Below, piece after piece: positions 35,096 to 46,589 of a stretch of DNA of 64,000 nucleotides. Source of the stretch: Cervus elaphus. Taxonomy: Eukaryota > Chordata > Mammalia > Artiodactyla > Cervidae. The position numbers and the translations under genes are program-made. Within the stretch, counting starts at the first letter, position 1. Every line of letters starts with the position of its first letter. The DNA is taken from contig NC_057826.1 in the NCBI RefSeq assembly GCF_910594005.1, forward strand, positions 19,439,501-19,503,500, in the 5' to 3' direction. A model generated the notes under the pieces. The model searched no databases, was not told the origin of the DNA, and saw only the letters and a program-made list of their open reading frames with translations.

Positions 35096-38000
35096 CACAC
35101 GTCACGGCCCCAGATGTGCAATACTTAACATCTCTCTTCCAGAAATGGCTCACAACCCATTCAGCCACTAGAAATGCAATTAGATGAAAGTCTCCGGCTA
35201 TAGTATCTTGGGATTTTTCTGTAGTTTTCCAGCCCAGACACACTCTTCCTGGGCAGCCCAACCTTGAGTGTGCCCGACTGACTGCCCAACAAGGGAGCAC
35301 TCTATTGCTCCTTTTTATTTCATGGCATTGGTTGAGATTTTGTCACACGTGCACAGTGAGCTGAGGCTCCCCCTGCCCGCTTTCGTTTCTTCTCCCTTTT
35401 TCTTCTCCCTTTCATAGTGTCAGACCTGCACTGTGGACTGAAGACCTTCCTGATAAATCCTGCTTCCTCTCCCCTCTTCTTTCACAGGCAGGGCCCCCAG
35501 GTCCCCAACAAACCACTTGCATGCCAATACTGTCCCAGCCTCCGCTTCTCAGAGGACTTGATCAATAGTGTATCTGTTACATGATTGTATCATACCAACA
35601 CAATCATGTAAGATGCAAATTGTCTGTGATTAGACTGGTGTATTTGGCAAAGACAAGAGGATGAATTTTGAGATGGGGGGACCGGAGATGAAGAGACTAA
35701 GACAATGGCCAGGAACTGTGGCAAAAGGCAGCAAGGGCTTGAAGCGACAGACCTGGGACCAGGACCCAGAGAACAGGAAGTCAGCAACAGCGTGGAGGGA
35801 GAGGCAAGAGGCCTTCCCAGCTGCCTGGAGGTTAGCATCCATGAGGAGAGGCATCAAAGAGGCTTCAGTGTTTCAAATCCAAGAGACTGACAGTAATGGT
35901 GGCACTTACAGCGTGAGGGCAATGACGAGGGTAGGCGTGTTCAGGGAGAAAAAGGGAGAAGCAGTCAAAATCTGTGTCCCAGGTTTCAAGGTGCCGGCTA
36001 GATAACCAACCAGATGGAAGCAGGTAAAGGCTGGTGAGGAATGTAGCCAGAACTCAGCAAAAAGCCTTGGGAACAGAGGTCTTTTATTTGGATACAAACG
36101 TAGACTAATTACTTTTTCTAAAAAGAGTGTTCTGAAGTCATTCATTATAAAGGAAATACGCAAACTGTGCTAATGAAACAGAAATAGGAAAATAAAAGCC
36201 AAGTGGATATAACTATGTTATCAATGAAGGTGGCACAGTTGAGCATCAAATTTTCTTCTGGGAGGTGAAGTAAAACAGGAAGGAGATAAAGTAAAAAAAA
36301 ATAAATAAAATAAAACAAGCAAACAAATAAAACACACCTATCATCAGAAAGGCAGTCATTTAGCAGCTACCAGAAAACAATTCATGGCATCAAATTCTAA
36401 AATAAATTCATCATGTGGGAACTTTCTAAAAGGCCAAAGGATGACAAAAAGGCCAGCATCTCCATCATCAGTTCATTGTGAAAGCACACTCTGTTTTTGT
36501 ATGATTGAATCTTTGCAAGATGACCTTGAATAAAGTCAAGTGTCTGAGCAAAGGTGGCCTTTGGACCGTCTAGCTTGATTTTAAAAACTCAACAGAAAGG
36601 AGCAGTTGAGAGGCACACGCCCTTTTAATCAGCTTTCACAAGCCTCTGAACTGAGACGGCTCAAGGAATATGAACTCCTGGATGCCTCACAGATCAGAGT
36701 TCAATCGTGATGCGGCTTGGGAGACCACGGCCGAGAAGGCAGAGGATGCTTGTTTTCCAAAGAGCAAACACGCACACCTTCCTACCTAATGGCCTTCTTG
36801 CTACCAGGAGCCCCGAGCAGGTAAAGAAACAGCAGCAAAACCCTCCTAGATGAGTTTCTCAGGAAGTTACTTAGTGCCCCAAATCTCCCTGAAAAGGATT
36901 ACATAACTAGAAAGCTGCCTTCAAACAAATAAAACACAGTTTATATGCTCTCAATAAAAAATGAAAGACAAAGGCATGAGAACAGTAAGTTATTACACAT
37001 GAATAAAATCTTTCCCTATTAGTTTTGGCAGAAATAAACTGTTAAGTTCAAGAACACAGAGCACAACATGGTTTAGGAGAACAGACTTGCTGACTCTGGA
37101 GTTTTATCACATACTTGAAATACGACTGTTCACAAAAAACTAACCATAGACTAGTTATCCTTTCCGAACTCGGAGTTACAAGGCATTCCATGGTACTATA
37201 CTCAAGCGTAATGTTGCTACAGTTACAGAAGAAATAAACAAAATAAGCACAGCACAAATAAGTTTAACTTTAAGGTGTCCTCTGATGTTCTATATGTACC
37301 GTACAATAATCCACTAAAACTTACAATAGGTAATGATACACATTTAAAAACCTGAACTTGCAGAATAGTGCCCAATAACAAAACTGGAGAATATATCAGA
37401 GCACTAAAGCTGTCACTTCAAGTACAAATGCAGTTCAGAGTATAAATTCGAAAGAAATGGTAAAGATGGTTGATTAGAAGAGAGTGAAAGGGAAATAAAG
37501 AAAACTGGACATTACAGTAGCAACCAAAATCCAACTAGGCCCCAAACTAATAATCCAGGAGCCCAGCATACTATTCAACCTGACTTGTATACATGTGAGT
37601 GTGCGTGTGCAAACACATGTGTGGTGAGGTGTGGCGAGGCAGTGGTGTATAGGAGGAGGAAGGTGAACTGCAGAACAATCAAATCTGGTGGTTTCAAGTT
37701 AACAGAAGAGTAAGCAGGTGCAGAGCATTACTGTTCGTCCTTTCCAGGAATGAGAAAATATTCTTAGATGCTCTTCAGACCTGATGATGGCAGCTGCTTC
37801 TGGCCACTGGGCAGGAGGGGAAGGCCTGGCCCCAGCACAGCAGCTTCAGTAACCTGACTTTGAGAGTGACATCCCATCTGGCGTCAGATGAGCCTATCAG
37901 CTCTTTTGATCAATGGAGCACCAAACAGCACGGCGAAAGCCTCCCTTGGCCTCCTCTCTTTTCCATTAGTGCACTGTTCCAGTGGGATTCAGGGAGGCTG

Positions 38001-38214
38001 TGTCTCAGACCCTTGTATACGCAGGGCAAAACTGAAACAGTCCTGCCCTGCTACCGTAATCACGGTGACTAAGTAAAAATTCAACACAAAATACATACGC
38101 ACTCAAAGGGAGATGCCCAGATTAATTTTGATGTTATCATATTGCCTCGTTTGCACCTCTCTAGGAAGGATGTGGTTGCATCACTTGGACTTATCACAAT
38201 GACAACTTCACCTT

Positions 38215-38305
38215 GGGGTCTTAATGAGCATTATGTGAGGAGCTCTGCATAAACCACAAAGTAATAACACAATAAATGTTAGCTATGTTATTACCGTCAT
38301 TTAAT
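38215..38305 (+). mobile_element. MIR SINE 3' fragment (weak)
   Basis: 'taataacacaataaatgtta' and 'gctatgttattaccgtcatt' resemble a MIR 3' end. Low information. Confidence 0.35.
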
Positions 38306-38914
38306 CCTTGGTGAGTTAGATCCATCACACAGACTGGCAAAACAGCAAAGAGAAGTGGGTAAGAGGAAGGACCAGAAAGAAGAAATTGATAGTTTGTTGC
38401 TTATTTCAACAGATGCAGACAATGGGTAGACTGCTCTGCTGGGCCAGCATCTTTCCAGCAACGGACTGGGCTCATGAGATGAAGACAAATATCCTCTGAA
38501 GTCTAAATTTGCAAAATAATGAAGTTCATAAAAATAACATAATATTTAAAAAATGATGGCAGCTTCATCTATCAAAGACAGTTAGATTTCACATATCATG
38601 TCAACAATACACACTTCAGTAATGTGAATTTTTCCCCCAGAGACTTAGCCTCAGGGAAATCAGGAATTCATTAAACCCAGTATCTGGTGATTAAGAGGTT
38701 GGACTGACAATCAGGTCAGAAGTGCTACACCCTGTTGCCGGAAGAGAAATTACACCTGTCATGGATGTACTCCTTCAACAAGAACAGAACCTCTTCCAGG
38801 TTCTGATTAGGAAAAATGAGTTAGTGTACTAATTTCAGTGAATCAAGCTATGAATTAAAAATCATGACAGAATTATTTGTCTATCTACATTTTACACTGT
38901 GATGAAAAGTACAG

Positions 38915-39253
38915 CTATCACTTATATGTGGAATCTAAAATATGATACAAACGAACTTATCTAAGAAATAGAAACAGACGTACAGACATAGAGAACAAAC
39001 ATGTAGTTGCCCAGGGAAAGGGGATGGGGAAGGGATGCAGTGAAAGTCTGGGATTAGCAAACGCAAACTATTATATACTGAGTGGATAAAGGACAGGTTC
39101 TACTGTATAGCATAGGGTATATTCAACATCCTGAGATAAAGCAAACGGAAAAGAATATGAAAAAAAATGCATGTGTGTATAAACAATTCACTTTTCTGCA
39201 CAGCAGAATTAACACATTGCAGATCAACTATACTTCAATAAAATAAATTTTAA
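38915..39253 (+). mobile_element. 5'-truncated L1 insertion with target-site duplication and poly(A) signal
   Basis: 'atcacttatatgtggaatct', 'gaaatagaaacagacgtaca', 'tctactgtatagcatagggt', 'gatcaactatacttcaataa' with AATAAA at 39237-39242. The 11-bp repeat GAAAAGTACAG lies on both sides (38904-38914 and 39254-39264). This fixes the insertion at about 339 bp. Confidence 0.9.
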
Positions 39254-40274
39254 GAAAAGTACAGATACTACACAAAGTTTGTAATACACAGAGTTTAAGA
39301 GGGTTAATTTCGGCTTCAAGTTATTCAGATCCACAATCTGTTGTATCTTCTTTGTAACAAATGATGTACCTGATTTGAAAATCTGTATGGCCCAAGAAAA
39401 CACAGCAGGTGCTCTGTGACACTGTCCTCCTGCACCAGTTTCATGTATTAACTATCGTTCTATGTTTCCTCTGTAAACCTCGATGATAAATGCCCAATGA
39501 CACTAGCAGGCACTCTCTGGAGCCACACACACTTTCTGCTCCTACCAGCTGGACTCCATGCTGACTTCAAGAGTCAAGCTGTGTCTTCCCAAACCAGTTT
39601 ATGCCAGCTGACTTGTTATTGTAATTATGAAATTTAATTAAATATTATGAAAGTTGATGGAATATGAGCACAAGAGATAAATCTTGTTTCTTATTAAAAA
39701 CTAAATTAAAGGCTTTGGAAAGACTTCATAAAAGCAAGTCATTAAAAGGAAAGCTATTGGATTAGATGTGGGCAAAACCTATAAAAAAAGGAGAAAAACA
39801 TTTTAAATCTAAGATTCTGTAAGATTCAGGGTATTTTGCTACTGTCTATGTTTATACTGTTAATACAAGGTAGAATTCAAAATAGCAGAATCACTGTCAA
39901 AGAAGCACCCTTGGCCTCACCAAAATTTAGCAAATATATATTTATTATTATTATATAGTTTAGTGAAAATAAGATATTTTGAGTATGTATACATCTGCAA
40001 GATTCCCTGTCTTAACGATTTTTTTAATTAAACAGTTCCAATTATGTTAGCTAAGAGGGTATGGTCTGTCTATAGATAGAAAGAGGGTTTAAATAAGAAA
40101 TTTCTTTGAATTCGTTGCTCTTAAATTTATGAAGTGTTATGATCTAAACTGGATTACCGTGGGATACAGGTGTTCAAAGTTTTATTCCTTACTTTTGAAA
40201 GACAAAATACTTTGAACAAAATTCTACCAGATTTAAAGATAAAAACACTCTCCTTCCTTTAGTCTAATATAGTA

Positions 40275-40525
40275 CAGAGCAGAGCAAAGCAGTCAAGAAC
40301 ATGATTCTGGTTGGACACCCCAAAGGTGAAATACTGGCTCCAGTACTATTAACTTCAATGACAGCTTAACCACTGAAACCAGTCACACAAACCACAGTTT
40401 TCTCATCTGGAAAATGCCTTCAATAATTATATCTATACCACAGGGGGCATGAACACACTGAAATGAGAAAATGCACGTCAAACCACACGGTAAGTTTCTA
40501 GTTCACAGTAAGTGCTCATAATGTT
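40275..40525 (+). mobile_element. MIR SINE (ancient)
   Basis: 'tcaagaacatgattctggtt', 'cagttttctcatctggaaaa', 'tgccttcaataattatatct' and 'ttcacagtaagtgctcataa' preserve the MIR order. Confidence 0.7.
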
Positions 40526-40684
40526 CATTAATGTGATTATATTACCTAGAGCCAGACATCCTGGAATGTGAAGTCAACTGGGCCTTAGGAAGCATCACTA
40601 CAAACAAAGCTAGTGGAGGTGATGAATTCCAGTTGAGCTATTTCAAATCCTAAAAGATGATGCTGTGAAAGTGCTGCAGTCAAT

Positions 40685-41563
40685 ATGTCAGCAAATTTGG
40701 AAAACTCAGCAGTGGCCACAGGCTGGAAAAGGTCAGTTTTCATTCCAATCCCTAAGAAAGGCAATCCCAAAGAATGCTTAAACTACCGCATAATTGCACT
40801 CATCTCACACGCTAGTAAAGTAATGCTTAAAATTCTCCAAGCCAGGCTTCAGCAATACGTGAATCATGAACTTCCAGATGTTCAAGTTTGTTGTAGAAAA
40901 GGCAGAGGAACCAGAGATCAAATTGCCAACATCTGCTGGATCATGGAAAAGGGAAGAGAGTTCCAGAAAAACATCTATTTCTGCTTTATTGACTATGCCA
41001 AAGCCTTTGACTGTGTGGTTCACAGTAAACTGTGGAAAATTCTGAAAGAGATGGGAATACCAGACTACCTGACCTGCCTCTTGAGAAGCCTGTATGCAGG
41101 TCAGGAAGCAACAGTTAGAACTGGACATGGAACAACAGACTGGTTCCAAATAGGAAAAGGAGTATGTCGAGGCTGTATATTGTCACCTTGCTTATTTAAC
41201 TTATATGCAGAGTACATCATGAGAAATGCTGGGCTGGAGGAAGCACAAGCTGGAATAATCAAGATTGCTGGGAGAAACATCAATAACCTCAGATATGCAG
41301 ATGACACCACCCTTATGGCAGTAAGTGAGGAAGAACTAAAGAGCTTCTGGATGAAAGTGAAAGAGGAGAGTGAAAAAGTTGGCTTAAAGCTCAACATTCA
41401 GAAAACTAAGATCATGGCATCTGGTCCCATCACTTCAGGGCAGATAGATGGGGAAACAGTGGAAACAGTGGCTGACTTTGCTTTTTGGGCTCCAAAATCA
41501 CTGCAGATGGTGACTGCAGCCATGAAATTAAAAGACACTTACTCCTTGGAAGGGAAGTTATGA
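40685..41563 (+). pseudogene. BovB ORF2 reverse-transcriptase fragment (frameshifted)
   Basis: A 292-codon frame encodes the palm and fingers of a non-LTR reverse transcriptase. Residues 101-109 are FIDYAKAFD (metal-binding motif A). Residues 162-171 match the R-GC-LSP-LF motif, and 204-207 are YADD, the catalytic aspartates. The N-terminal endonuclease of a complete BovB protein is missing because the element is 5'-truncated. The frame is lost near 41485, where a G run is one base shorter than in the consensus as I recall it. The protein then continues in another frame at 41485-42015. It is not a host gene and is unlikely to be functional. Confidence 0.9.
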
Positions 41564-42015
41564 CCAACCTAGACAGCATATTGAAAAGCAGAGACATTAC
41601 TCTGCCAACAAAGGTCTGTCTAGTCAAGGCTATGGTTTTTCCAGTAGTCATGTATGGATGTGAGAGCTGGACTATAAAGAAAGCTGAGCACAGAAGAATT
41701 GATGCTTTTGAACTGTGGTGTTGGAGAAGACTCTTGAGAGTCCCTTGGACTGCAAGGAGATCCAACCAGTCCATCCTAAAGGAGATCAGTCCTGGGTGTT
41801 CATTGGAAGGACTGATGTTGAAGCTGAAACTCCAATACTTTGGCCACCTCATGCGCCACCAAGTACTTTGGGCGCATCAGCGAAGAGCTGACTCATTGGA
41901 AAAGACCATGATACTGGGAGGGATTGGGGGCAGGAGGAGAAGGGGACGACAGAGGATGAGATGGTTGGATGGCATCACCGACTCAATGAACATGGGTTTG
42001 GGTAGGCTCCTGTGA
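41485..42015 (+). pseudogene. BovB ORF2 C-terminal fragment in shifted frame
   Basis: Downstream of the frameshift, codons resume with 'LLGREVMTNLDSILKSRDI' and 'VMYGCESWTIKKAEHRR', then 'RRRRGRQRMRWLDGITDS'. This is the C-terminal region common to BovB copies. A short extra segment around 41855-41880 interrupts the usual 'HLMR' to 'ADSLEKT' connection without breaking the frame. Confidence 0.88.
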
Positions 42016-42262
42016 TGGACAGGGAGGCCTGGCGTTCATGGGGTCGCAAAGAGTCAGACACGACTGAGCGACTGAACTGAACTGAACTGGGCAAAAGAGC
42101 CAACTACTATGAATACATATGTAAGATTATAAGTAACATGTTCTCTCCTGTGTTGGAATGTCAGTTCTTTAGGAAGATGGCCTCCTCTACAGACAGCTCA
42201 CAAACACCTGTGGAAAACTTCTCTAGGCTTAGTAAAAAAGGGATTTTCAGCAAGGGCCAATT

Positions 42263-42475
42263 TCCTAGAGGACATTTGGCAATATCCAAATGTAGACATT
42301 TTAGGTCATCACAAGTCAGGGTACCTCTTGGCATCTAGGATGTAGAGGCCAGGGACACTGCTAAACATCTTATATCCCAGAATGTGTAAGACTATAGGAT
42401 GTAACAAACAAAGAATTATCTGGCCCCAAATACCAAGATGGCAAGGTCAAAATACTCTGTACCCTTAAGGACAGA
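42263..42475. mobile_element. hAT-type DNA transposon relic (MER-like, family uncertain)
   Basis: 'gacatttggcaatatccaaa', 'catctaggatgtagaggcca', 'gggacactgctaaacatctt' and 'caaagaattatctggcccca' form a known mammalian DNA-transposon signature. I could not settle the name. Confidence 0.5.
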
Positions 42476-43724
42476 ATAAGAAAGAAGTGATTTCTAAAAT
42501 CTGAACTCCAGGAAGTTTTCTGAGAAAATAAAGATGGCTTACCAAGGAAGTCGGGATTTTCATTATATTAGTTCCAGGACCTTTGCCATAGATGTTTAAG
42601 AGACGTTGATGCTGAGCACTGAGACAAGGCTCCTTTGGTCAATAAACCCTTGTGAATAGAGCCAATCATGCAATAACCTTACAATAAACTTTATTTTCAA
42701 GTAAGCAATGTCATACAGCTAGCACACTAGAATGAAGTACTAGAAATGAAAATTCAATTGGAAGAATAAATCTCAAAAGGACTGAAAACCCCCAAATAGT
42801 AGGTGGGAAACTGAAAGACCACTGTAGTAGCTTGTATTCCAGGGGCCTCTCACTTGGTCTCAATGCAGAGATTACTGAGCTAGCTAGTGGACCACAGGTG
42901 TACGTTCTTCCTCGGAGAGCATCTTGTCTCCTAGCTCAGGTACTTGCACGACAAACTCATTCTTCAATTAATAATGCTGCTCAAAAACACTATTAGAAAG
43001 CTCCTAAGAGTTCATTTAAACTACCTGTCAGTGAATTCACAGAGTTTTCTTAAAAGCATGAGATAAAACTGTATGTCTACAGCACAATTCAACAATATAG
43101 ATATATATTTCCCCCCAAAGCAGAAAAAGAAGTCATCAACATGCTAATGGTACTTCTCATTCCAGTGCCTTTTATACTCAAATCTAGAAGACCAAGGTTT
43201 GATTCCCAACTCTGAGATTTTTGTCAAATAATAAAGTTCTCACTAAAATGCCTGTGAAATGAATGGGAATGTATTATAATTGTCATTGAGTGATGAGAAC
43301 ATTGATGGAGAAAAGAAATGGCCCTGTACCAATTGTAAAAGTACTAAACAAATAAAAAACCTGCACTAAGATTGCTTTTGAAACCCTTTAAAAGCTGTAT
43401 TTAAAATATTTTTAACTCTATATGATATTTATCCCTAAAGGTGACATAGCAAGTCTTCTACATAAAGATTACAATTTCATCCACTGAATCAAAGGTTTTT
43501 TACCTAATAAAATTAATATACTGTATACAAGATATTTAATATATCTAAAAGGAGAAAGTAACTCACAAAATGCAAACAGAAATACACTGCAGCAAACAGC
43601 TAACTCTTTCACCATCAAGAGAAGGCATTCATGCAAATCTTCCATCACACTGCCTTACAAAACCTGATAGACAGTACTCCTTTTCAGAAAGTATGGCAAA
43701 AGAAAATTAAAGATCTCTACTCAC

Positions 43725-45222
43725 CCTTCTGATAGAAGAACTTCCTGTAATAGTAGGCGCCGAGATCCACGTGTTCCACGATGTATCTTTTCACCCGATC
43801 CAGGTGTAACACCAAGTTCTCCTTGGGCACTTCGAGTACTGCCACGCCTGCGTTTGTACAATGGGAGCTGAGTGTAGACTCAAAGGAGGCACTTTCACAC
43901 CCACTAAAGGAACCGGAATTTGATTTGGACAGGCTGATCTTCCTTTCCCCTTCTCCACCAATCTCATTCCGAAAATACGGACAGCTCATCACCAGTTCAT
44001 TGCTTTTATCATCTCCCTGGTCCATGCTGAGGCTTCCTTTGGAATTCAGGTCCTCTGTGCTGCCCATCGGGGAGCTGAAGCTGGCCGAGTGAGACAAAGG
44101 CCCTGAGACCAAGGATGCCACCGCAGCTGCCGAGGCCCCTGTGGTGGTGTTTCTCCTCTTAATTACATTGTGCCTGTTCATAATCGCCTCGTTCAAGTCA
44201 AATAAGATACTCTGGACATCATAGTGGGCAAAGCACTTCGGGCATGTCCAGGGCCTGACAGAGTCTTCCGATCGGTTATCTTCAAGATCCGACGACTTCC
44301 CAAGTTCCTCACCTTTGGCATTGCGTAATTTACGAAAAATGGAGGAGTCTCCGGTTTCCGACTTGGAGCGCCGCTTGAGTGGTTTTTCCCTTTCCTTAAA
44401 GAGCCTGAGGTTCTCTCTCTGTGAGATGGGCCCGTCTATCACATCCAAGGAGAAACCAGAACCCTTGCCCCCACCGGCGATGAGAAAGTCACTGAGCTTG
44501 GTCGGAGTGGGACCTCGATCAGACTTGTCCTCTTTGTAGCCCTTTAACAAGTCAAAGAAGCTTTCTCCGGACGTTCCCTGCTTATCGATTGAAGATGTGC
44601 TACCGTATTCCCTGTGCAGCGATGGCCCCGTCTTGTAGGTGGGCGAGATACATTCATCAAAGCTATCCACGTCAAGTTCACTTATGGTGATGTCGCTGTT
44701 GCTGCGCTGCCGGATCCGGCGCAGCGCCTTCCTGGGGGAGCTGGGGTAGGCTTCGGGCATAAGAAATCTGGAGTCCATGCTCTCCGACGGCCGCGTCTTG
44801 TTCTTCAGCGTGTTCTGTATGCTTTTTAACATGGCTGAGTCACTGGAATTGAGGCTTACAGAACTTCCCTGACTCACAGGACTGCTTTTGGAGGACAGGC
44901 TCTCAAGGCAACTTGAGGTTTCTATTTCCTGGCTTGAACGGCTAGATTCTTTTACGTTTTCCTTTCTGGGGGGCCAATCCGCAATCCTTGCCCGAACCCC
45001 CATCTTTGGGACTCCGGGGGTCGAAGTTATATGGTGAGAACCTTCACTTCGGGGGGGCCCTACAGGTGCCATGACAGATGACCCTAGGCTGCCGTTTTGG
45101 GACCTGAAACGTCGCATGTAGAAGTCGTCTGTGTGGACTTTGGGGGTGCCATCTGCGCCCACAACGGAGGCCCTTTCAGTGGCAACCGGCCTCTCTGTCT
45201 GTGACCGTTTCAGGCTGGTCAT
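43725..45222 (-). CDS. SIPA1L1: SIPA1L1 first coding exon (residues 1-499)
   Basis: This 1498-bp coding stretch gives the N-terminal 499 residues plus the first base of codon 500. It begins MTSLKRSQTERPVATERAS and is nearly identical to the mammalian SIPA1L1 N-terminus as I recall it. The protein (about 1800 residues in full) is a RapGAP and actin-binding postsynaptic scaffold, also known as SPAR and as the papillomavirus E6 target E6TP1. This part is Ser-rich and largely disordered, with basic phospho-site-like motifs (RQRSNSD at 171-177, KRRSKSE at 283-289). A CPKC pair sits at 327-330, and a structured segment begins near 465 (VPKENLVLHLDRVKRYIVEH). The start is chosen because this ATG matches the known N-terminus and has A at -3. 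The donor is AAGG|GTGAGT at 43724, phase 1; reading through adds only GE and a stop. Confidence 0.98.
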
Positions 45223-45522
45223 GATGCAAAAGCAATTTGACTTAAATCCCCACAGAAAGGACCATCATACCTAAGTTTTAAATGTGCACTTCCCTTTTGG
45301 AGAATGGCTTCCAGAAAATACAGCAGTTGCACGAGATCTTAATCTTTTTCATTTAAAAGGTTAAAATAACTCATCTTCAAATCTCTGAAAATCCAGATCT
45401 GTAGAACATTATAATCCACAAGAGTTCCTTTGCTTTACTTTGATAGATGGCTTTCTTTCAGAAAGAACTAAATGGAACTTGTATCACTGGGACTCTGTGA
45501 CTGCCATAATCCCATGCTTTCT
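45223..45522 (-). other. SIPA1L1: Proposed 5' UTR part of the first coding exon
   Basis: A strong acceptor, CCTCCTCTCTTTTAG|AG, gives an exon start at 45522 and a 300-base leader. A weaker alternative acceptor, GGATTTTCAG|AG, would start the exon at 45384. The leader carries five short upstream reading frames (listed separately). Transcript data would be needed to choose between acceptors. Confidence 0.5.
45242..45515 (-). promoter_or_regulatory. Cluster of five upstream ORFs in the proposed SIPA1L1 leader
   Basis: On the minus strand, ATG-to-stop frames lie at 45515-45468 (15 codons), 45409-45377 (10), 45374-45339 (11), 45352-45278 (24) and 45268-45242 (8). The last stops 19 bases before the main ATG. 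None is in frame and open into the main CDS. If all are in the mature leader they should depress initiation at the main start. Confidence 0.45.
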
Positions 45523-46589
45523 CTAAAAGAGAGGAGGACAATTTGGATTAGCATTTAATAAATACATCTAAAAATAAGTATGCAATTGCCAAAACCAGAT
45601 ACATGCAAATAAAAGATTCAGTAACAGATTGTGGCTCACAGTTTACAGCCCATATTTTTAGTAAAGCAGATTTGAAAGCATTTAATAATATCCATCATTT
45701 AAATTACATATATTTTAAAAGACTATTAATACTTCAGCTTAATTGAACTGTTTCATATCATTAGAAGGCAGTGAGGGATCTTGTTCCAGGACATTAGCCC
45801 AAGTACAGACCACAGACAGACTCCAGTGACCTCTAACAATGTAGACTATCATGAACCGCTGTGTTGACCAGAAGTTCACGGCATAACCAACAGAGTTCGA
45901 TAATTAGAGCAACATACAGCTTTTTAACAAGACTAAAAATTGAAAAATTATGTTACGGAATATGTCGCAACACTTACTTTTTAACCTCTTCTGTATTCCA
46001 AAATTTAAACTTAGTTTTCTGTTTCTTTACAAAGGCTTAACAGAGTTGGCAAGAGCAAATACAATAGAGAGAAAATAAACACGGTTTTCCCCAAGCCATT
46101 CTACCCATTAGCATGCTTCAGTAATTCCCCCCGGTTTATTACTTACCCCAAAGAGCAGAATTTCAGAATGCATCCAGCATTTTCCACCACCTCTTCCCAG
46201 AGCTCTCTTTCCTTCTATCTACCCTTAAAGCTACCAACGTTTCACTAATTAGCAAAATGCCTGCATTTCCTTACGCATTGCAACCCACCCCACCCTTCGG
46301 TGCTAATTTATGAAGACAGCAGAAACCAAAAGCTGCTGTAGGCAGACCTCTCCATGTCCCCCAGTCGACGACAGAGAAGTGCTAACATCCTTCCAGGTGA
46401 CGGGCAAAGAAAACCAACTTCCTCAGGAGCACGTCAATCAGGAGGCAAGAGGCACAGATTCTGAGCACAAAATCCTGCATGGTTGCGTACATCCTGAAAA
46501 TAAAGGCAGAGGACCCTTTTCCAAGGCTCCACAAATTACACAAGAGGTGGCCTTTAAATTCCTGCCAAATGCATGTTTGCAAAGACGCT

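Larger units (their letters stand above)
40551..42092 (+). mobile_element. BovB (RTE-type) LINE, 5'-truncated, 1.5 kb
   Basis: The largest BovB copy here. It begins inside ORF2 ('agccagacatcctggaatgt') and runs to the characteristic 3' end 'gagcgactgaactgaactga'. It contains a long reverse-transcriptase frame, then a shifted frame covering the C-terminal part. Near the 3' end it has small deletions against other copies in this window (about 42000-42035). There is also an imperfect local duplication at about 41840-41888. It lies antisense to SIPA1L1, inside the first coding intron. Confidence 0.95.
22363..43724 (-). other. SIPA1L1: SIPA1L1 intron following the first coding exon (about 21.4 kb, phase 1)
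   Basis: Donor AAGG|GTGAGT at 43724, acceptor at 22363. It holds CHR SINEs, BovB copies, L1, L2 and MIR fragments listed separately, and a perfect hairpin at 23622-23655. I recognise nothing in 22365-22795, 22920-23330, 23665-24470, 26465-27890, 28070-28715, 28910-29070, 29180-32295 (AT-rich, only weak L1-like scraps near 30475-30610), 32935-34080, 35100-38210, 38310-38900, 39270-40270 or 42480-43720. Confidence 0.85.

Noticed and set aside
43781..44829. Plus-strand open frames across the first coding exon (43781-44092, 44315-44539, 44614-44829)
   Set aside because: They are antisense shadows of SIPA1L1 codons, with no family similarity or own signals.
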